Under the pieces are notes generated by a model. It was given only the letters and a program-made list of their open reading frames with translations, was not told where the DNA came from and searched no databases. DNA of 64,000 bases, taken from the NCBI GenBank assembly GCA_035626595.1, contig DASPNJ010000068.1, positions 1 to 64,000 on the forward strand. The letters run 5' to 3'. A program made the position numbers and the translations under genes. This DNA is from JAQGMV01 sp035626595. Lineage in GTDB: Bacteria; Pseudomonadota; Gammaproteobacteria; Burkholderiales; SG8-41. The first letter of the stretch is position 1; the number at the start of each line of letters is the position of its first letter. Below, piece by piece: positions 25,803 to 34,965 of the stretch.

Positions 25803-27644
25803 TTGGACCTGCCGGAGCTACCGAACTGGCACGCGCTCGCCGTCATGCTGCTGACGGTGGCCGCGCTTTTTCTGTTCACGCGCGATCGCGTGCCGATCGA
25901 GGTCACGAGCATTCTCGTGCTCGCCGCACTCGCGGTGGGTTTCGCGTTGCATCCATTCGAAGCCGACGGCGCGCGGCTCGATCCCGAGGATTTCTTTCTC
26001 GGCTTCGGCAACGACGCGCTGGTTGCGATCAGCGCGCTCATGATGGCGAGCTACGGGCTGGTGCGCACCGGCGCGCTGCTGCCGGTGGGCCGCTGGACCG
26101 CGGCGCTGTGGAATGTCAGTCCCAACGGCGCGATGCTGGGAATGCTCTTGAGCACCGCCGTCATCAGCGCGTTCATGAACAACACGCCGCAAGTCGTCAT
26201 GATGATTCCGATTCTGGTGAGCGTGGCGATGCGCACCGGCACGTCGGCTTCCAAGACGCTCATGCCGATGAGCTTCTCGGCGCAGCTCGGTGGCGTGCTG
26301 ACGCCGATCGGGACGAGCCTGAACCTGCTCGTCATCAGCACGGCCGCGGACCTCGGCGTGCCGCGGTTTCACATGTTCGATTTCTTCGTGCCCGGGGCGC
26401 TGATCGCCGGCGCCGGCGTGCTCTACCTGTGGCTTGTCGCGCCGCGGCTCCTGCCCGAGCGTCCGTCGGACTTCTCGGACACGACCCCGCGCGTGTTCAG
26501 CGCGGTACTGCACGTGAAGGAGGGCAGCTTCGCGGACGGCAAGACGATCGCCGACGTGATGAAGCAGACCGAAGGCCGCATGAAGATCACGCGCATCGAG
26601 CGCGGAGAGAACCTGACGCTCGCCAAGCTGCCGGTCTCGGTGCTGCGCGCGGGTGACCGCATCTACGTCTCGGACAAGCCGGAGAATCTCAAGGAATACG
26701 AGACCGTGCTCGAATCGACGCTGTACGACGGCGAGGACACCGAGCCGGTCACGGAAGATCACCCGCTCGCGCCGCCGAAGCAGCAGCTCGCGCAGATCGT
26801 GATCACCGACAATTCGCCGCTCGTGCGCCGCACGCTCAACCAGTCGGGTTTCACCTATCGCTACGATCTGCTGCCGCTCGCGCTGCACAGCAGCCGGCGG
26901 CAAGTGCAGCGGACCGATGTGCCGATCGTCGATCAGGTGCTGTGCGCGGGCGACGTCGTGCTCGTGCAGGGCAAGGAGGAGGAGATCCGGCGCCTGAAGG
27001 ACAGCGGAGAGCTGCTGGTCCTCGACGCGACGATGGACGTCCCGCACACGCGCAAGGCGCCGCTCGCGTTCGGCATCATGCTGCTCATCGTGGCGCTCGC
27101 CGCAGCCAAGGTGCTGCCGATCGCGGTCGCAGCCGTCGCGGGCGTCGTGCTGATGCTGGTCAGCGGGTGCATGGCGCTGCGTGACGCGCTGCGCGCGCTC
27201 GACGCGGGCATGATTTTTCTGACCGTCGCGAGCCTCGCGCTGAGCCTTGCGCTCATGCGCACCGGCGGGGCGCAGTACATCGCGGAAGTCTTCGTCGCCG
27301 CGAGCAGCGGACTTGCGCCGATCTGGATCATGAGCGGGCTCGTCCTGATGATGGCCGCGTTCGCCAACATCATCTCGAACACCTCCGCCGCGGTGATCGG
27401 CACGCCGATCGCCGTTTCGATCGCGAATCTGCTCGGCGCGGCGCCGGAGCCGTTCGTTCTCGCGGTGCTGTTCGGGGTGAACCTCGCCTTCTGCACGCCG
27501 ATGGCCGACAATTGCAACCTGCTCATCCTTCATCCGGGCGGCTACCGTTTCATGGACTACGTGCGCGTCGGCGTGCCTCTGACGCTCGTCATGTGGCTCG
27601 CGATCACGATCGTGCTGCCGGTCTTCTTCCCGCTCATGCCGTGA
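25803..27644 (+). CDS. SLC13/DASS-type anion permease with two central TrkA-C (RCK-C) domains
   Basis: The 613-residue protein has two membrane halves, each with the Asn-Thr-Ser/Pro substrate-site loop of the family (FMNNTPQVVMMIP and IISNTSAAVIGTP). Between them are two soluble RCK-C-like domains (about residues 230-430). Such proteins move sulfate or di/tricarboxylates, usually with Na+. The start is TTG 25803, 4 bases after GGGGAG; the first ATG is already in the membrane segment. Pta-like enzyme follows 19 bp later. Confidence 0.85.
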   Translation: MDLPELPNWHALAVMLLTVAALFLFTRDRVPIEVTSILVLAALAVGFALHPFEADGARLDPEDFFLGFGNDALVAISALMMASYGLVRTGALLPVGRWTAALWNVSPNGAMLGMLLSTAVISAFMNNTPQVVMMIPILVSVAMRTGTSASKTLMPMSFSAQLGGVLTPIGTSLNLLVISTAADLGVPRFHMFDFFVPGALIAGAGVLYLWLVAPRLLPERPSDFSDTTPRVFSAVLHVKEGSFADGKTIADVMKQTEGRMKITRIERGENLTLAKLPVSVLRAGDRIYVSDKPENLKEYETVLESTLYDGEDTEPVTEDHPLAPPKQQLAQIVITDNSPLVRRTLNQSGFTYRYDLLPLALHSSRRQVQRTDVPIVDQVLCAGDVVLVQGKEEEIRRLKDSGELLVLDATMDVPHTRKAPLAFGIMLLIVALAAAKVLPIAVAAVAGVVLMLVSGCMALRDALRALDAGMIFLTVASLALSLALMRTGGAQYIAEVFVAASSGLAPIWIMSGLVLMMAAFANIISNTSAAVIGTPIAVSIANLLGAAPEPFVLAVLFGVNLAFCTPMADNCNLLILHPGGYRFMDYVRVGVPLTLVMWLAITIVLPVFFPLMP

Positions 27645-27663
27645 CTGCGGCTCGCCCGGCGCC

Positions 27664-28572
27664 ATGAACGCGCTCGAGCGCTGCTTCGAGGAGATCCGCG
27701 GCCGCGGCCTGCGCGTGGTGCTGCCGGAAGGTGACGACGCTCGCATACGCGCGGCGGCCGATCGCCTGCGCGCGAACGGCCTCGCAGAGCCGGTGCTGCT
27801 CGATGCGCCGCCGCCGGCGGAGCGCGTTCGCGCGTATGCCGAGCTCTATCGCAGCGCGCGCCCGGACACGAACGAGGCGCTCGCGCGACGGCTCGCAGGC
27901 AAGCCGCTGTTCCACGCCGGTCTCATGGTGCGCGCAGGTGATGCCGAAGCGTTGGTCGCCGGGGTGAGCGTGCCGAGCGCGCGCGTGATCGAAGCCGGCA
28001 TGCTGACGGTGGGCCTCGCCCCGGGCATCGCGACGCCCTCCAGCTTTTTTCTGATGCTGTGCGGTGAGCGCGTGCTCGTCTACGCCGACTGTGCCGTGAA
28101 CGCCGATCCCACGCCGGAGCAGCTGGCGGACATCGCGCTTGCGTCTGCGGAGAGCTGCAGGCGGCTGCTGAAGGAAGAGCCGCGGGTCGCCCTGCTCTCG
28201 TTTTCCACCAAGGGCAGTGCGAAGCATCCGCGCGTCGACAAGGTCGCGCGCGCGGTCGAGCTTGCGCGGGCGCGCGCGCCGGGGCTCGCCGTCGATGGCG
28301 AGTTGCAGGCCGATGCGGCGCTCGTCCCGGCGGTCGCGGAAAAAAAGCTGAAAGACCCCGGCACAGTCGCGGGCCGCGCCAACGTGCTCGTCTTCCCTGA
28401 CCTCGACGCCGGGAACATCGCCTACAAGCTCACGCAGTATCTCGGGCACGCCCGCGCGGTCGGTCCCGTCCTCCAGGGATTCGCGAGACCGCTCTCCGAT
28501 CTCTCCCGCGGCGCAACGGTCGATGACATCGTTGCCACCGCCGCAATCGTGCTGGCCCAGACGCTGCCGTAA
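27664..28572 (+). CDS. Phosphate acetyl/butyryltransferase family protein
   Basis: The 302-residue protein is a single PTA/PTB domain (VVLPEGDDARIRAAADRLRA; GVSVPSARVIEAGMLTVGLA; VDGELQADAALVPAVAEKKL; NVLVFPDLDAGNIAYKLTQY). It probably interconverts acetyl-CoA and acetyl phosphate; no acetate kinase gene is adjacent. The close spacing to the anion permease suggests a shared transcript and a link to carboxylate use, which is inference. Confidence 0.87.
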   Translation: MNALERCFEEIRGRGLRVVLPEGDDARIRAAADRLRANGLAEPVLLDAPPPAERVRAYAELYRSARPDTNEALARRLAGKPLFHAGLMVRAGDAEALVAGVSVPSARVIEAGMLTVGLAPGIATPSSFFLMLCGERVLVYADCAVNADPTPEQLADIALASAESCRRLLKEEPRVALLSFSTKGSAKHPRVDKVARAVELARARAPGLAVDGELQADAALVPAVAEKKLKDPGTVAGRANVLVFPDLDAGNIAYKLTQYLGHARAVGPVLQGFARPLSDLSRGATVDDIVATAAIVLAQTLP

Positions 28573-28573
28573 A

Positions 28574-28625
28574 CCTACGACGCGGCTCCCCACCCGGTGT
28601 TGGTCGCCGCAAAAAATCGCTTAGC
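28574..28625 (+). repeat. Structured repeat family 1, copy 3
   Basis: CCTACGAC begins one base after the pta-like stop, followed by GCGGC (28582-28586) / GCCGC (28606-28610), six A residues and TCGCTTAGC. The inner stem again differs in sequence but pairs. Its end AATCGCTTAGC is repeated inverted at 28687-28697, next to a -10 element. Confidence 0.7.
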
Positions 28626-28700
28626 GCGGCAGCCGCCGCGCCCTTGAAATAGCTGGTTGCGCCCCAACATGGGCCGTACGTCGCTGCTAAGCGATTCAGG

Positions 28701-28706
28701 TATAAT
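28701..28706 (+). promoter_or_regulatory. Putative -10 box of the fmdB promoter
   Basis: A perfect TATAAT lies 27 bp before the fmdB-like ATG. No good -35 is seen at 16-18 bp. The GCTAAGCGATT arm of an inverted repeat immediately precedes it. Confidence 0.5.
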
Positions 28707-28732
28707 GGTTTTTTAGGGTTTGGGGACGCGAC

Positions 28733-29035
28733 ATGCCGATCTACGAGTATCGCTGTGCATCATGCGGGTTCGAAAACGAATACCTCCAGAAAGTAAGCGA
28801 CCCGCGGCTGACCGACTGCCCTGACTGCGGCAGCTCGACCTTCGAAAAGCTCGTGAGCGCCGCTGGTTTCCAGCTTAAAGGCAATGGTTGGTACGTCACG
28901 GATTTCCGCGATAAAGGCAAAGCCAAGCCCTCCGATTCAAAAAAAGACGGTGCCGCGGACAAGCCTGCAGAAACCAAGAAGGAAGACAAGGCCGCCGAAG
29001 CCTGCGGCACCGGCGCCTGCCCGTCCTGCACCTGA
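28733..29035 (+). CDS. FmdB-family putative regulatory zinc-ribbon protein
   Basis: The 100-residue protein starts MPIYEYRCASCGFENEYLQK with CxxC at positions 9-12 and a second CPDC pair, the FmdB zinc ribbon. A Lys/Ala/Asp-rich linker leads to a Cys-containing end (ACGTGACPSCT). FmdB proteins are annotated as regulators, but their molecular role is unproven. The order fmdB, DUF502, aspS is typical of betaproteobacteria. Confidence 0.85.
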   Translation: MPIYEYRCASCGFENEYLQKVSDPRLTDCPDCGSSTFEKLVSAAGFQLKGNGWYVTDFRDKGKAKPSDSKKDGAADKPAETKKEDKAAEACGTGACPSCT

Positions 29036-29144
29036 CGCGCGGTAGTCGGCATCAGACGCTGCCGCGCTTGTTTCGCCGGGCTCACGCGGCCGCGTAAATT
29101 TCCGGCCTGAAAAATGCCGGGACGCTTTTACCAGCCCCCTTTCC

Positions 29145-29843
29145 ATGCCCCCCAAGAATCCCATCCGGCGCTACTTCATCACAGGCCTCCTGGTCTGGGT
29201 GCCCATCGTCATCACGGTGTGGGTGCTGTCATTCCTCGTCGGCACCATGGACCAGACGCTGCTGCTGCTGCCGTCCGCGTTCCGGCCGGAGACATGGCTC
29301 GGGGTGCATATTCCCGGCGTGGGCGCGCTGCTCACCCTGCTGGTGATCTTTCTGACCGGCGTCTTCGCCGCGAACATCATCGGCCAGCGGCTCGTGCGCT
29401 ATTGGGAGCGCGCGATGGCGCGCATTCCGGTGGTGAACTCGATCTACAACGGCGTGAAACAGGTGAGCGACACCTTGTTCTCGCCGGGCGGACAGGCTTT
29501 CCGCAAGGCGCTGCTCGTGCAATGGCCGAGCCCCGGGATGTGGACGATCGCGTTTCTCACCGGGACACCGGGCGGTGACGTGGCGAACCATCTCGACGGA
29601 GACTACGTGAGCATTTACGTGCCGACCACGCCCAATCCGACGAGCGGCTATTTCATGATGGTGCCCAAGTCCGCGGTGATCGAGCTCGACATGACGATCG
29701 ACGACGCGCTCAAGTACATTATCTCGATGGGTGTGGTGGCGCCGGGCCGCGGCCGCCGGCCCCGCGGTCCCGCGCCCAAGCTCGGCGTTCCCCCGTCGCC
29801 TTCGCCTACGACGGAAGCGCCGGCGCAAGTCGTCAATCGTTAG
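29145..29843 (+). CDS. DUF502 family inner-membrane protein
   Basis: The 232-residue protein has two strong N-terminal membrane helices (about residues 10-30 and 58-80), then the conserved ARIPVVNSIYNGVKQVSDTL and the soluble segment YVPTTPNPTSGYFMMVPKSA. The C-terminus is Pro/Arg-rich. Function is unknown. It is conserved upstream of aspS; the gap to aspS is 13 bp. Confidence 0.85.
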   Translation: MPPKNPIRRYFITGLLVWVPIVITVWVLSFLVGTMDQTLLLLPSAFRPETWLGVHIPGVGALLTLLVIFLTGVFAANIIGQRLVRYWERAMARIPVVNSIYNGVKQVSDTLFSPGGQAFRKALLVQWPSPGMWTIAFLTGTPGGDVANHLDGDYVSIYVPTTPNPTSGYFMMVPKSAVIELDMTIDDALKYIISMGVVAPGRGRRPRGPAPKLGVPPSPSPTTEAPAQVVNR

Positions 29844-29856
29844 CTTTCCAAAAAGA

Positions 29857-31638
29857 ATGCGTAGTGAATACTGCGGCCGCGTAAGCCGCTCCTATCTTGG
29901 TCAGACCGTAACGCTGTGCGGCTGGGTCCATCGGCGACGCGATCATGGCGGCGTCATTTTCATCGACCTGCGCGATCGCGAAGGGCTCGTTCAGATCGTG
30001 TGCGATCCGGACACCCCGGAGACCTTCGCGCGCGCCGACCGGCTGCGCAGCGAGTTCGTGCTCAAGGTAAACGGCAGGGTGCGTGAACGCCCCCCCGGTA
30101 CCGTCAACCCGAACCTCGTCAGCGGCGAGATCGAAGTGCTCGCGAAAGAGATCGAGATCCTGAATCCGTCGGCGCCGCCGCCGTTCCAGATGGACGACGA
30201 GCACCTGTCGGAGACGGTGCGACTGGAGCACCGATTCCTGGATCTGCGCCGGCCCGAGATGCAGAAGAACCTGAAGCTGCGCTACCGCGCGGCGATGGCC
30301 GTGCGAAAGTTTCTGGACCGCGAAGGCTTCATCGACATCGAGACGCCGATGCTCACGCGCTCCACCCCGGAAGGCGCGCGCGATTATCTCGTTCCCTCGC
30401 GCGTGCATCCCGGCCACTTCTTCGCCCTGCCGCAGTCGCCGCAGCTCTTCAAGCAGCTGCTGATGATCTCCGGGTTCGACCGCTATTACCAGATCGTCAA
30501 ATGCTTCCGTGACGAGGACCTGCGCGCCGATCGGCAGCCTGAGTTCACGCAGATCGATATCGAGACCTCGTTCATGGAGCAGAACGAGATCATCGCGCTC
30601 ATCGAAGAGCTCGTGCGCGATCTGTTCCGCGAGGTGCTCGCCGTCGAGCTGCCGAACCCCTTCCCTCGCATGGGCTTCGACGAGGCGATGGCGCGCTACG
30701 GCTCCGACAAGCCCGACCTGCGCGTGCCGCTCGAGCTCACCGAGTTGACCGAGCTCGTGCGTGACGTCGAGTTCAAGGTTTTCCGCGACGCCGCTCAGTC
30801 GAAAGGCGGACGCGTCGCCGCGCTGCGCGTGCCGGGTGGCGGCGCGATGCCCCGCAGCGAGATCGACGGCTACACCGAGTTCGTGAAGGTGTACGGCGCG
30901 AAAGGGCTCGCGTACATCAAGGTGAACCAGCGCTCGAAAGGCGCCGAGGGGCTGCAGTCGCCGATACTGAAGTTCCTGAAGCCGGAAATCACCGAGCGCA
31001 TTCTCGACCTCGCCGGCGCCGCGGACGGCGATCTCGTGTTCTTCGGCGCCGACAAGGCGAAAGTCGTGAACGACGCGCTGGGCGCGCTGCGGCTCAAGAT
31101 CGGCCACGAGAAGGGGCATGCGCAACCCGGCTGGCGGCCGCTGTGGGTACTCGATTTTCCGATGTTCGAGTGGGACGAGGAGGGTAACCGCTGGTCCGCG
31201 ATGCACCACCCGTTCACTTCACCTGCGGAAGGTCATGAAGACCTGCTCGAGTCCGATCCCGCGCGCGCGCGTGCCAAGGCGCATGACATCGTGTTGAACG
31301 GTTGGGAGATCGGCGGCGGCTCGGTGCGTATTCATCGCGCCGACGTCCAGTCGAAAGTATTTCGGGCGCTCGATATCGGCGCCGACGAAGCGCAGGCGAA
31401 GTTCGGCTTTCTGCTCGACGCGCTCAGCTACGGCGCGCCGCCGCACGGCGGCATCGCGTTCGGGCTCGACCGCATCGCCGCCCTGATGGCAGGCGCCGAG
31501 TCGATCCGCGACGTGATCGCATTCCCGAAGACACAGCGCGTGCAGGACCTGCTCACGCACGCGCCTAACACCGTCGACGAGCAGCAGCTCCGCGAGCTCC
31601 ACATCCGGCTGCGGCTGCCGGAGACGAAAAAGCCCTAG
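29857..31638 (+). CDS. aspS: Aspartyl-tRNA synthetase (class II)
   Basis: The ATG at 29857 gives 593 residues, close to the 590 of E. coli AspS. An OB-fold anticodon domain is followed by the class II motifs (RFLDLRRPEMQKNLKLRYRA; FRDEDLRADRQPEFTQIDIE; GIAFGLDRIAALM). The bacterial GAD insertion lies in between. It charges tRNA-Asp; whether it also charges tRNA-Asn cannot be settled here. The longer frame running back into DUF502 was rejected. Confidence 0.96.
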   Translation: MRSEYCGRVSRSYLGQTVTLCGWVHRRRDHGGVIFIDLRDREGLVQIVCDPDTPETFARADRLRSEFVLKVNGRVRERPPGTVNPNLVSGEIEVLAKEIEILNPSAPPPFQMDDEHLSETVRLEHRFLDLRRPEMQKNLKLRYRAAMAVRKFLDREGFIDIETPMLTRSTPEGARDYLVPSRVHPGHFFALPQSPQLFKQLLMISGFDRYYQIVKCFRDEDLRADRQPEFTQIDIETSFMEQNEIIALIEELVRDLFREVLAVELPNPFPRMGFDEAMARYGSDKPDLRVPLELTELTELVRDVEFKVFRDAAQSKGGRVAALRVPGGGAMPRSEIDGYTEFVKVYGAKGLAYIKVNQRSKGAEGLQSPILKFLKPEITERILDLAGAADGDLVFFGADKAKVVNDALGALRLKIGHEKGHAQPGWRPLWVLDFPMFEWDEEGNRWSAMHHPFTSPAEGHEDLLESDPARARAKAHDIVLNGWEIGGGSVRIHRADVQSKVFRALDIGADEAQAKFGFLLDALSYGAPPHGGIAFGLDRIAALMAGAESIRDVIAFPKTQRVQDLLTHAPNTVDEQQLRELHIRLRLPETKKP

Positions 31639-31651
31639 CGGGGGTGTCGCC

Positions 31652-32041
31652 ATGCTGGCGCGAGCCAGCATCCGCTTTCTCCCCGCGATCATTGGCGGGT
31701 TGATCCTGGCCGTGCTGCTCGCGGCGGCGCCGTCCGTGCTCGCGCGCGGCACACCGGAACCGGCGACTGCGGCGGTGCCGGTCGCGCAGCTCCCGGCCGA
31801 AGCCCGTACGACGCTTGCGTTGATCCGCGCGGGCGGCCCGTTTCCGTACGAACGGGACGGCATCATGTTCGGCAATTTCGAGCGTCGGCTGCCGCCGGCG
31901 GAGCGCGGGTACTATCGCGAGTACACCGTGGCGACGCCGGGACTGAAGCACCGCGGCGCCAGACGCATCGTGGCGGGCCGCGGCGGCGAGCTGTACTACA
32001 CCGCCGATCATTACCGCACGTTCAGGCGGATCCTCGAGTGA
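31652..32041 (+). CDS. Secreted guanyl-specific ribonuclease (RNase Sa/barnase family)
   Basis: The 129-residue protein has an N-terminal membrane/signal segment (about residues 8-31, ending SVLARG) and a microbial ribonuclease domain. YYREYTVATPGLKHRGARRI and YYTADHYRTF match Streptomyces RNase Sa closely. Catalytic Glu, two Arg and His correspond to E90, R101, R105 and H120. It should cleave RNA 3' to G outside the cytoplasm. Its stop overlaps the barstar gene by 4 bp, a toxin-inhibitor arrangement. No obvious disulfide cysteines are present. Confidence 0.88.
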   Translation: MLARASIRFLPAIIGGLILAVLLAAAPSVLARGTPEPATAAVPVAQLPAEARTTLALIRAGGPFPYERDGIMFGNFERRLPPAERGYYREYTVATPGLKHRGARRIVAGRGGELYYTADHYRTFRRILE

Positions 32042-32451
32042 GCGTCCCTACAGCACTCACGCCGGAGCGCAGCGGCGTCTACGCAGTCGCCGCCGGCGCC
32101 GTGGACCGAACGCAGGCTGCGCTATCCGCGGCGGTCTGGCTCGACGCGGACCTGGCTCGCGTTCAGGACAAACTGATCCTGTTGCAGACGCTCGGACGTG
32201 CGACCCGGTTTCCCGGCACGTTCGGCGATAACTGGGACGCGCTCGCCGACGTGCTGCAGGACCTTTCGTGGTGCCCGGCCGACGCGTACGTGCTGCACGT
32301 TGCGCATGCGGCGTTCGCGCGGCAGGCGCTGGGTGAGGAGTGGCGCACGTTCCTTGAAATTGTCTCCGAAAGCGCCATGTACTGGAAAAGCCGCGGCAAG
32401 ACGTTCGTTGCGCTCGTCGAGGACGCGCCGGAGCTTCCGCAGTGGACGTGA
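32038..32451 (+). CDS. Barstar-family ribonuclease inhibitor
   Basis: The 137-residue protein has the barstar fold pattern: KLILLQTLGRATRFPGTFGD, then NWDALADVLQDLSW and YVLHVAHAAFA. Barstar blocks the barnase active site in the cytoplasm and protects the producer. The start is a GTG overlapping the RNase stop (GTGA), so inhibitor and enzyme are made together. About 40 residues precede the conserved domain. Confidence 0.87.
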   Translation: MSVPTALTPERSGVYAVAAGAVDRTQAALSAAVWLDADLARVQDKLILLQTLGRATRFPGTFGDNWDALADVLQDLSWCPADAYVLHVAHAAFARQALGEEWRTFLEIVSESAMYWKSRGKTFVALVEDAPELPQWT

Positions 32452-32924
32452 GCGCGAAAACGTACAAGCTGCCGATATCGGTGCTCGTGCTCGTGCACAC
32501 GCCCGCGCTGGAGGTCTTGTTGCTCGAGCGCGCCGATCGGCCGGGTTTCTGGCAGTCGGTTACCGGCAGCCAGCATGAAGGCGAGACGCTCACTCAGACG
32601 GCCGAGCGCGAGCTCAAGGAAGAGACGGGGCTCGATGCCGCGCGGTACGGACTCGTCGACTGGCGCAAACAGAATCTCTTCGAGATCTATCCGCACTGGC
32701 GCTATCGATACGCACCGGGCGTGACACACAACACGGAACACGTGTTCGCGCTGCAGGTGCCCGGGGCGGTCGAGATCACGCTCGCGCCGCGCGAGCACGT
32801 GGCGTATGCGTGGCTGCCGTGGCGTGAAGCCGCCGACAAGGCATTCTCGTGGACGAACGCGGAAGCGATACGAGAGCTACCGTCGCGCCTGGAGATCGCG
32901 CGGCGCGCGCTGCGGGGAACTTAG
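32448..32924 (+). CDS. nudB: Dihydroneopterin triphosphate diphosphatase (Nudix, NudB-like)
   Basis: The Nudix box GSQHEGETLTQTAERELKEE-TGL is complete (G-x5-E-x7-REUxEExGU). The surrounding sequence (WQSVTGSQHEGE; GVTHNTEHVFALQV) matches NudB, which removes pyrophosphate from dihydroneopterin triphosphate in folate synthesis. GTG 32448 overlaps the barstar stop (GTGA); GTG 32442 is also possible. Length is about 158 residues. Its place close to aspS follows a conserved aspS-nudB association. Confidence 0.85.
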   Translation: MSAKTYKLPISVLVLVHTPALEVLLLERADRPGFWQSVTGSQHEGETLTQTAERELKEETGLDAARYGLVDWRKQNLFEIYPHWRYRYAPGVTHNTEHVFALQVPGAVEITLAPREHVAYAWLPWREAADKAFSWTNAEAIRELPSRLEIARRALRGT

Positions 32925-33052
32925 CGCCGCGGTGCGCGGTCGCATCGGACCTGGCACGTTTATGGCTCGAACTGAAGTGGATTTTTTACATCTTTATGGT
33001 ATGGTCTAAGGCTCTGAACGCCTCTGCCGGCGCACATCCCGACGGAACCCCG

Positions 33053-34150
33053 ATGGAAGTGAGCACGATCACATTCGACCGTTTCAGACCCCTCGCCGAC
33101 GACGCGTGCGAAAAGCGCATCGTCGATGCGAAGCGCGCGCTCGGGAACCGCGCGGTAATACTCGGGCACCATTACCAGCGCGCCGACGTGTACAAGCACG
33201 CCGATCTCACCGGAGACTCGTTGCGGCTTGCCAAGCTCGCCTCGCAGACCGACTCGGAATACATCGTCTTCTGCGGCGTCCATTTCATGGCCGAAGTGGC
33301 GGACGTACTCTCCAAGCCGCACCAGAAGGTGATCCTGCCCGACCTCTCGGCCGGCTGTTCGATGGCCGACATGGCGAATCTCGCGAAAGTCGAGCGCGCG
33401 TGGCGGGAGATCGGTGAAGTGCTGGATCCGGACGAGAAAGTCACTCCGGTTACCTACATCAACTCCGCCGCGGACCTCAAAGCATTTTGCGGCGAGCACG
33501 GCGGCATCGTCTGCACGTCGACGAATGCGCGCGAGATCCTGAAATGGGCGCTCGCGCGACGCGAGAAAGTGCTGTTCTTCCCGGACCAGCATCTCGGGCG
33601 CTGGACCGGCTATCTCATGGACATCCCGCTCTCGCAGATGCTCGTGTGGGATCCCGACGAACCGATGGGCGGCCTCACGCCGCAGCAGATCAAGATGGCG
33701 AAGATCCTGCTCTGGAAAGGGCATTGCTCGGTCCACCAGATGTTCCAGGCGCAACACGTGCTGCGCTGGCGCCAGCAGAACCCGAGTGGAATGGTGATCA
33801 GCCACCCCGAGTGCAATTTCGAGGTGTGCAAGCTGTCCGACTACGTCGGCTCGACCGACTTCATCATCAAGACGATCGCCTCGAGCGCTCCCGGCACGCG
33901 CTGGCTGGTCGGCACCGAGTTGAACCTCGTGAACCGGATCGCCGAGGAGTTCAAGCCGCAGGGCAAGGTCGTGCAGTTCATGGCGCCCACGGTGTGCATG
34001 TGCTCCACCATGGCGCGCATCGACCCGCAGCATCTCGCGTGGAGTCTCGAGAATCTCGTCGCGGGCAAGGTCGTGAACCAGATCACGGTGCCCGCGCACG
34101 AAGCAGAGCTCGCGCGCGTCGCGCTCGATCGCATGCTCGCGGTGTCTTAA
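33053..34150 (+). CDS. nadA: Quinolinate synthase (4Fe-4S)
   Basis: From ATG 33053 the protein has 365 residues and shows VILGHHYQRADVYKHADLTG, and the cluster ligands in VFCGVHFMAEVAD, HPECNFEVC and VCMCSTMARID. NadA condenses iminoaspartate with dihydroxyacetone phosphate in NAD synthesis. An in-frame ATG at 32996 would add 19 residues (MVWSKALNASAG); the region before it is AT-rich and may contain the promoter, so the later start is preferred. nadB and nadC are not in the window. Confidence 0.94.
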   Translation: MEVSTITFDRFRPLADDACEKRIVDAKRALGNRAVILGHHYQRADVYKHADLTGDSLRLAKLASQTDSEYIVFCGVHFMAEVADVLSKPHQKVILPDLSAGCSMADMANLAKVERAWREIGEVLDPDEKVTPVTYINSAADLKAFCGEHGGIVCTSTNAREILKWALARREKVLFFPDQHLGRWTGYLMDIPLSQMLVWDPDEPMGGLTPQQIKMAKILLWKGHCSVHQMFQAQHVLRWRQQNPSGMVISHPECNFEVCKLSDYVGSTDFIIKTIASSAPGTRWLVGTELNLVNRIAEEFKPQGKVVQFMAPTVCMCSTMARIDPQHLAWSLENLVAGKVVNQITVPAHEAELARVALDRMLAVS

Positions 34151-34206
34151 GGGGCTCCAGTCCGAGTCCCCGACGTGCGTGACGTGCGAGGCCGCGCGAG
34201 GCCATC

Positions 34207-34965
34207 GTGAATCGCAGCCTGCACGTCCTCACCTACAACATCCACAAGGGGCTGTCGCTTTTCAATCGCCGGCTCGTGATACACGAGCTGCGTGACCGCC
34301 TTCGTCAGGTCGGCGCGGATATCGTCTTCCTGCAGGAAGTCCAGGGCACCTGCGAGCGCAAGGCGGCGCGCCACGGCGACTGGCCGGTCGAGCCGCAGTA
34401 CGAATTCCTGGCCGACACCGTCTGGGCCGATTTCGCGTACGGCCGCAACGCCGTCTACGACCATGGTCACCACGGCAATGCCATCCTCTCGCGGTTTCCG
34501 ATCGCGCAATGGGACAACCAGGACGTCTCTGCGCACCGCTTCGAGAAGCGCGGGCTGCTTCACTGCCAGGTCGCGGTACCGGGCTGGGACGTGCCGCTGC
34601 ACTGCGTGTGCGTGCATCTCGCCCTCACCGCGCGCGGTCGGAGCCGCCAGATCGAACGACTGCGCCAGCGCATCGAGCGGCTGGTGCCGCGGGACGCGCC
34701 GCTCATCGTCGCCGGCGACTTCAACGACTGGCATTGGCGTCACAAAGCCACGCACGAGCTCGCGCATCCGCTCAACATGCAGGAAGTGTTCGAGCTGATC
34801 CGCGGGCATCCCGCGCGCAGCTTTCCGGCGATGCTGCCGGTATTCCGGCTCGACCGCATCTACGTGCGCGGCTTCCGCGTAAGCCGCGCGCACGTGCATC
34901 ATGGGCCCGTCTGGGGCCGTATCTCGGACCACGCCGCGCTCGCGACCACGCTCGAGCGGCTATGA
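34207..34965 (+). CDS. Endonuclease/exonuclease/phosphatase family protein (YbhP-like)
   Basis: The 252-residue protein starts at GTG 34207 and shows the EEP fold motifs LHVLTYNIHKGLSLFNRR, VFLQEVQG, YDHGHHGNAILSRFPI, VAGDFNDW and a final ISDHAALATTL. Substrate is unknown; relatives act on nucleic acids or phospholipids. It overlaps the ClsB gene by 4 bp (ATGA), the same pairing as ybhP with clsB in enterobacteria, which suggests a lipid-related role. Confidence 0.86.
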   Translation: MNRSLHVLTYNIHKGLSLFNRRLVIHELRDRLRQVGADIVFLQEVQGTCERKAARHGDWPVEPQYEFLADTVWADFAYGRNAVYDHGHHGNAILSRFPIAQWDNQDVSAHRFEKRGLLHCQVAVPGWDVPLHCVCVHLALTARGRSRQIERLRQRIERLVPRDAPLIVAGDFNDWHWRHKATHELAHPLNMQEVFELIRGHPARSFPAMLPVFRLDRIYVRGFRVSRAHVHHGPVWGRISDHAALATTLERL

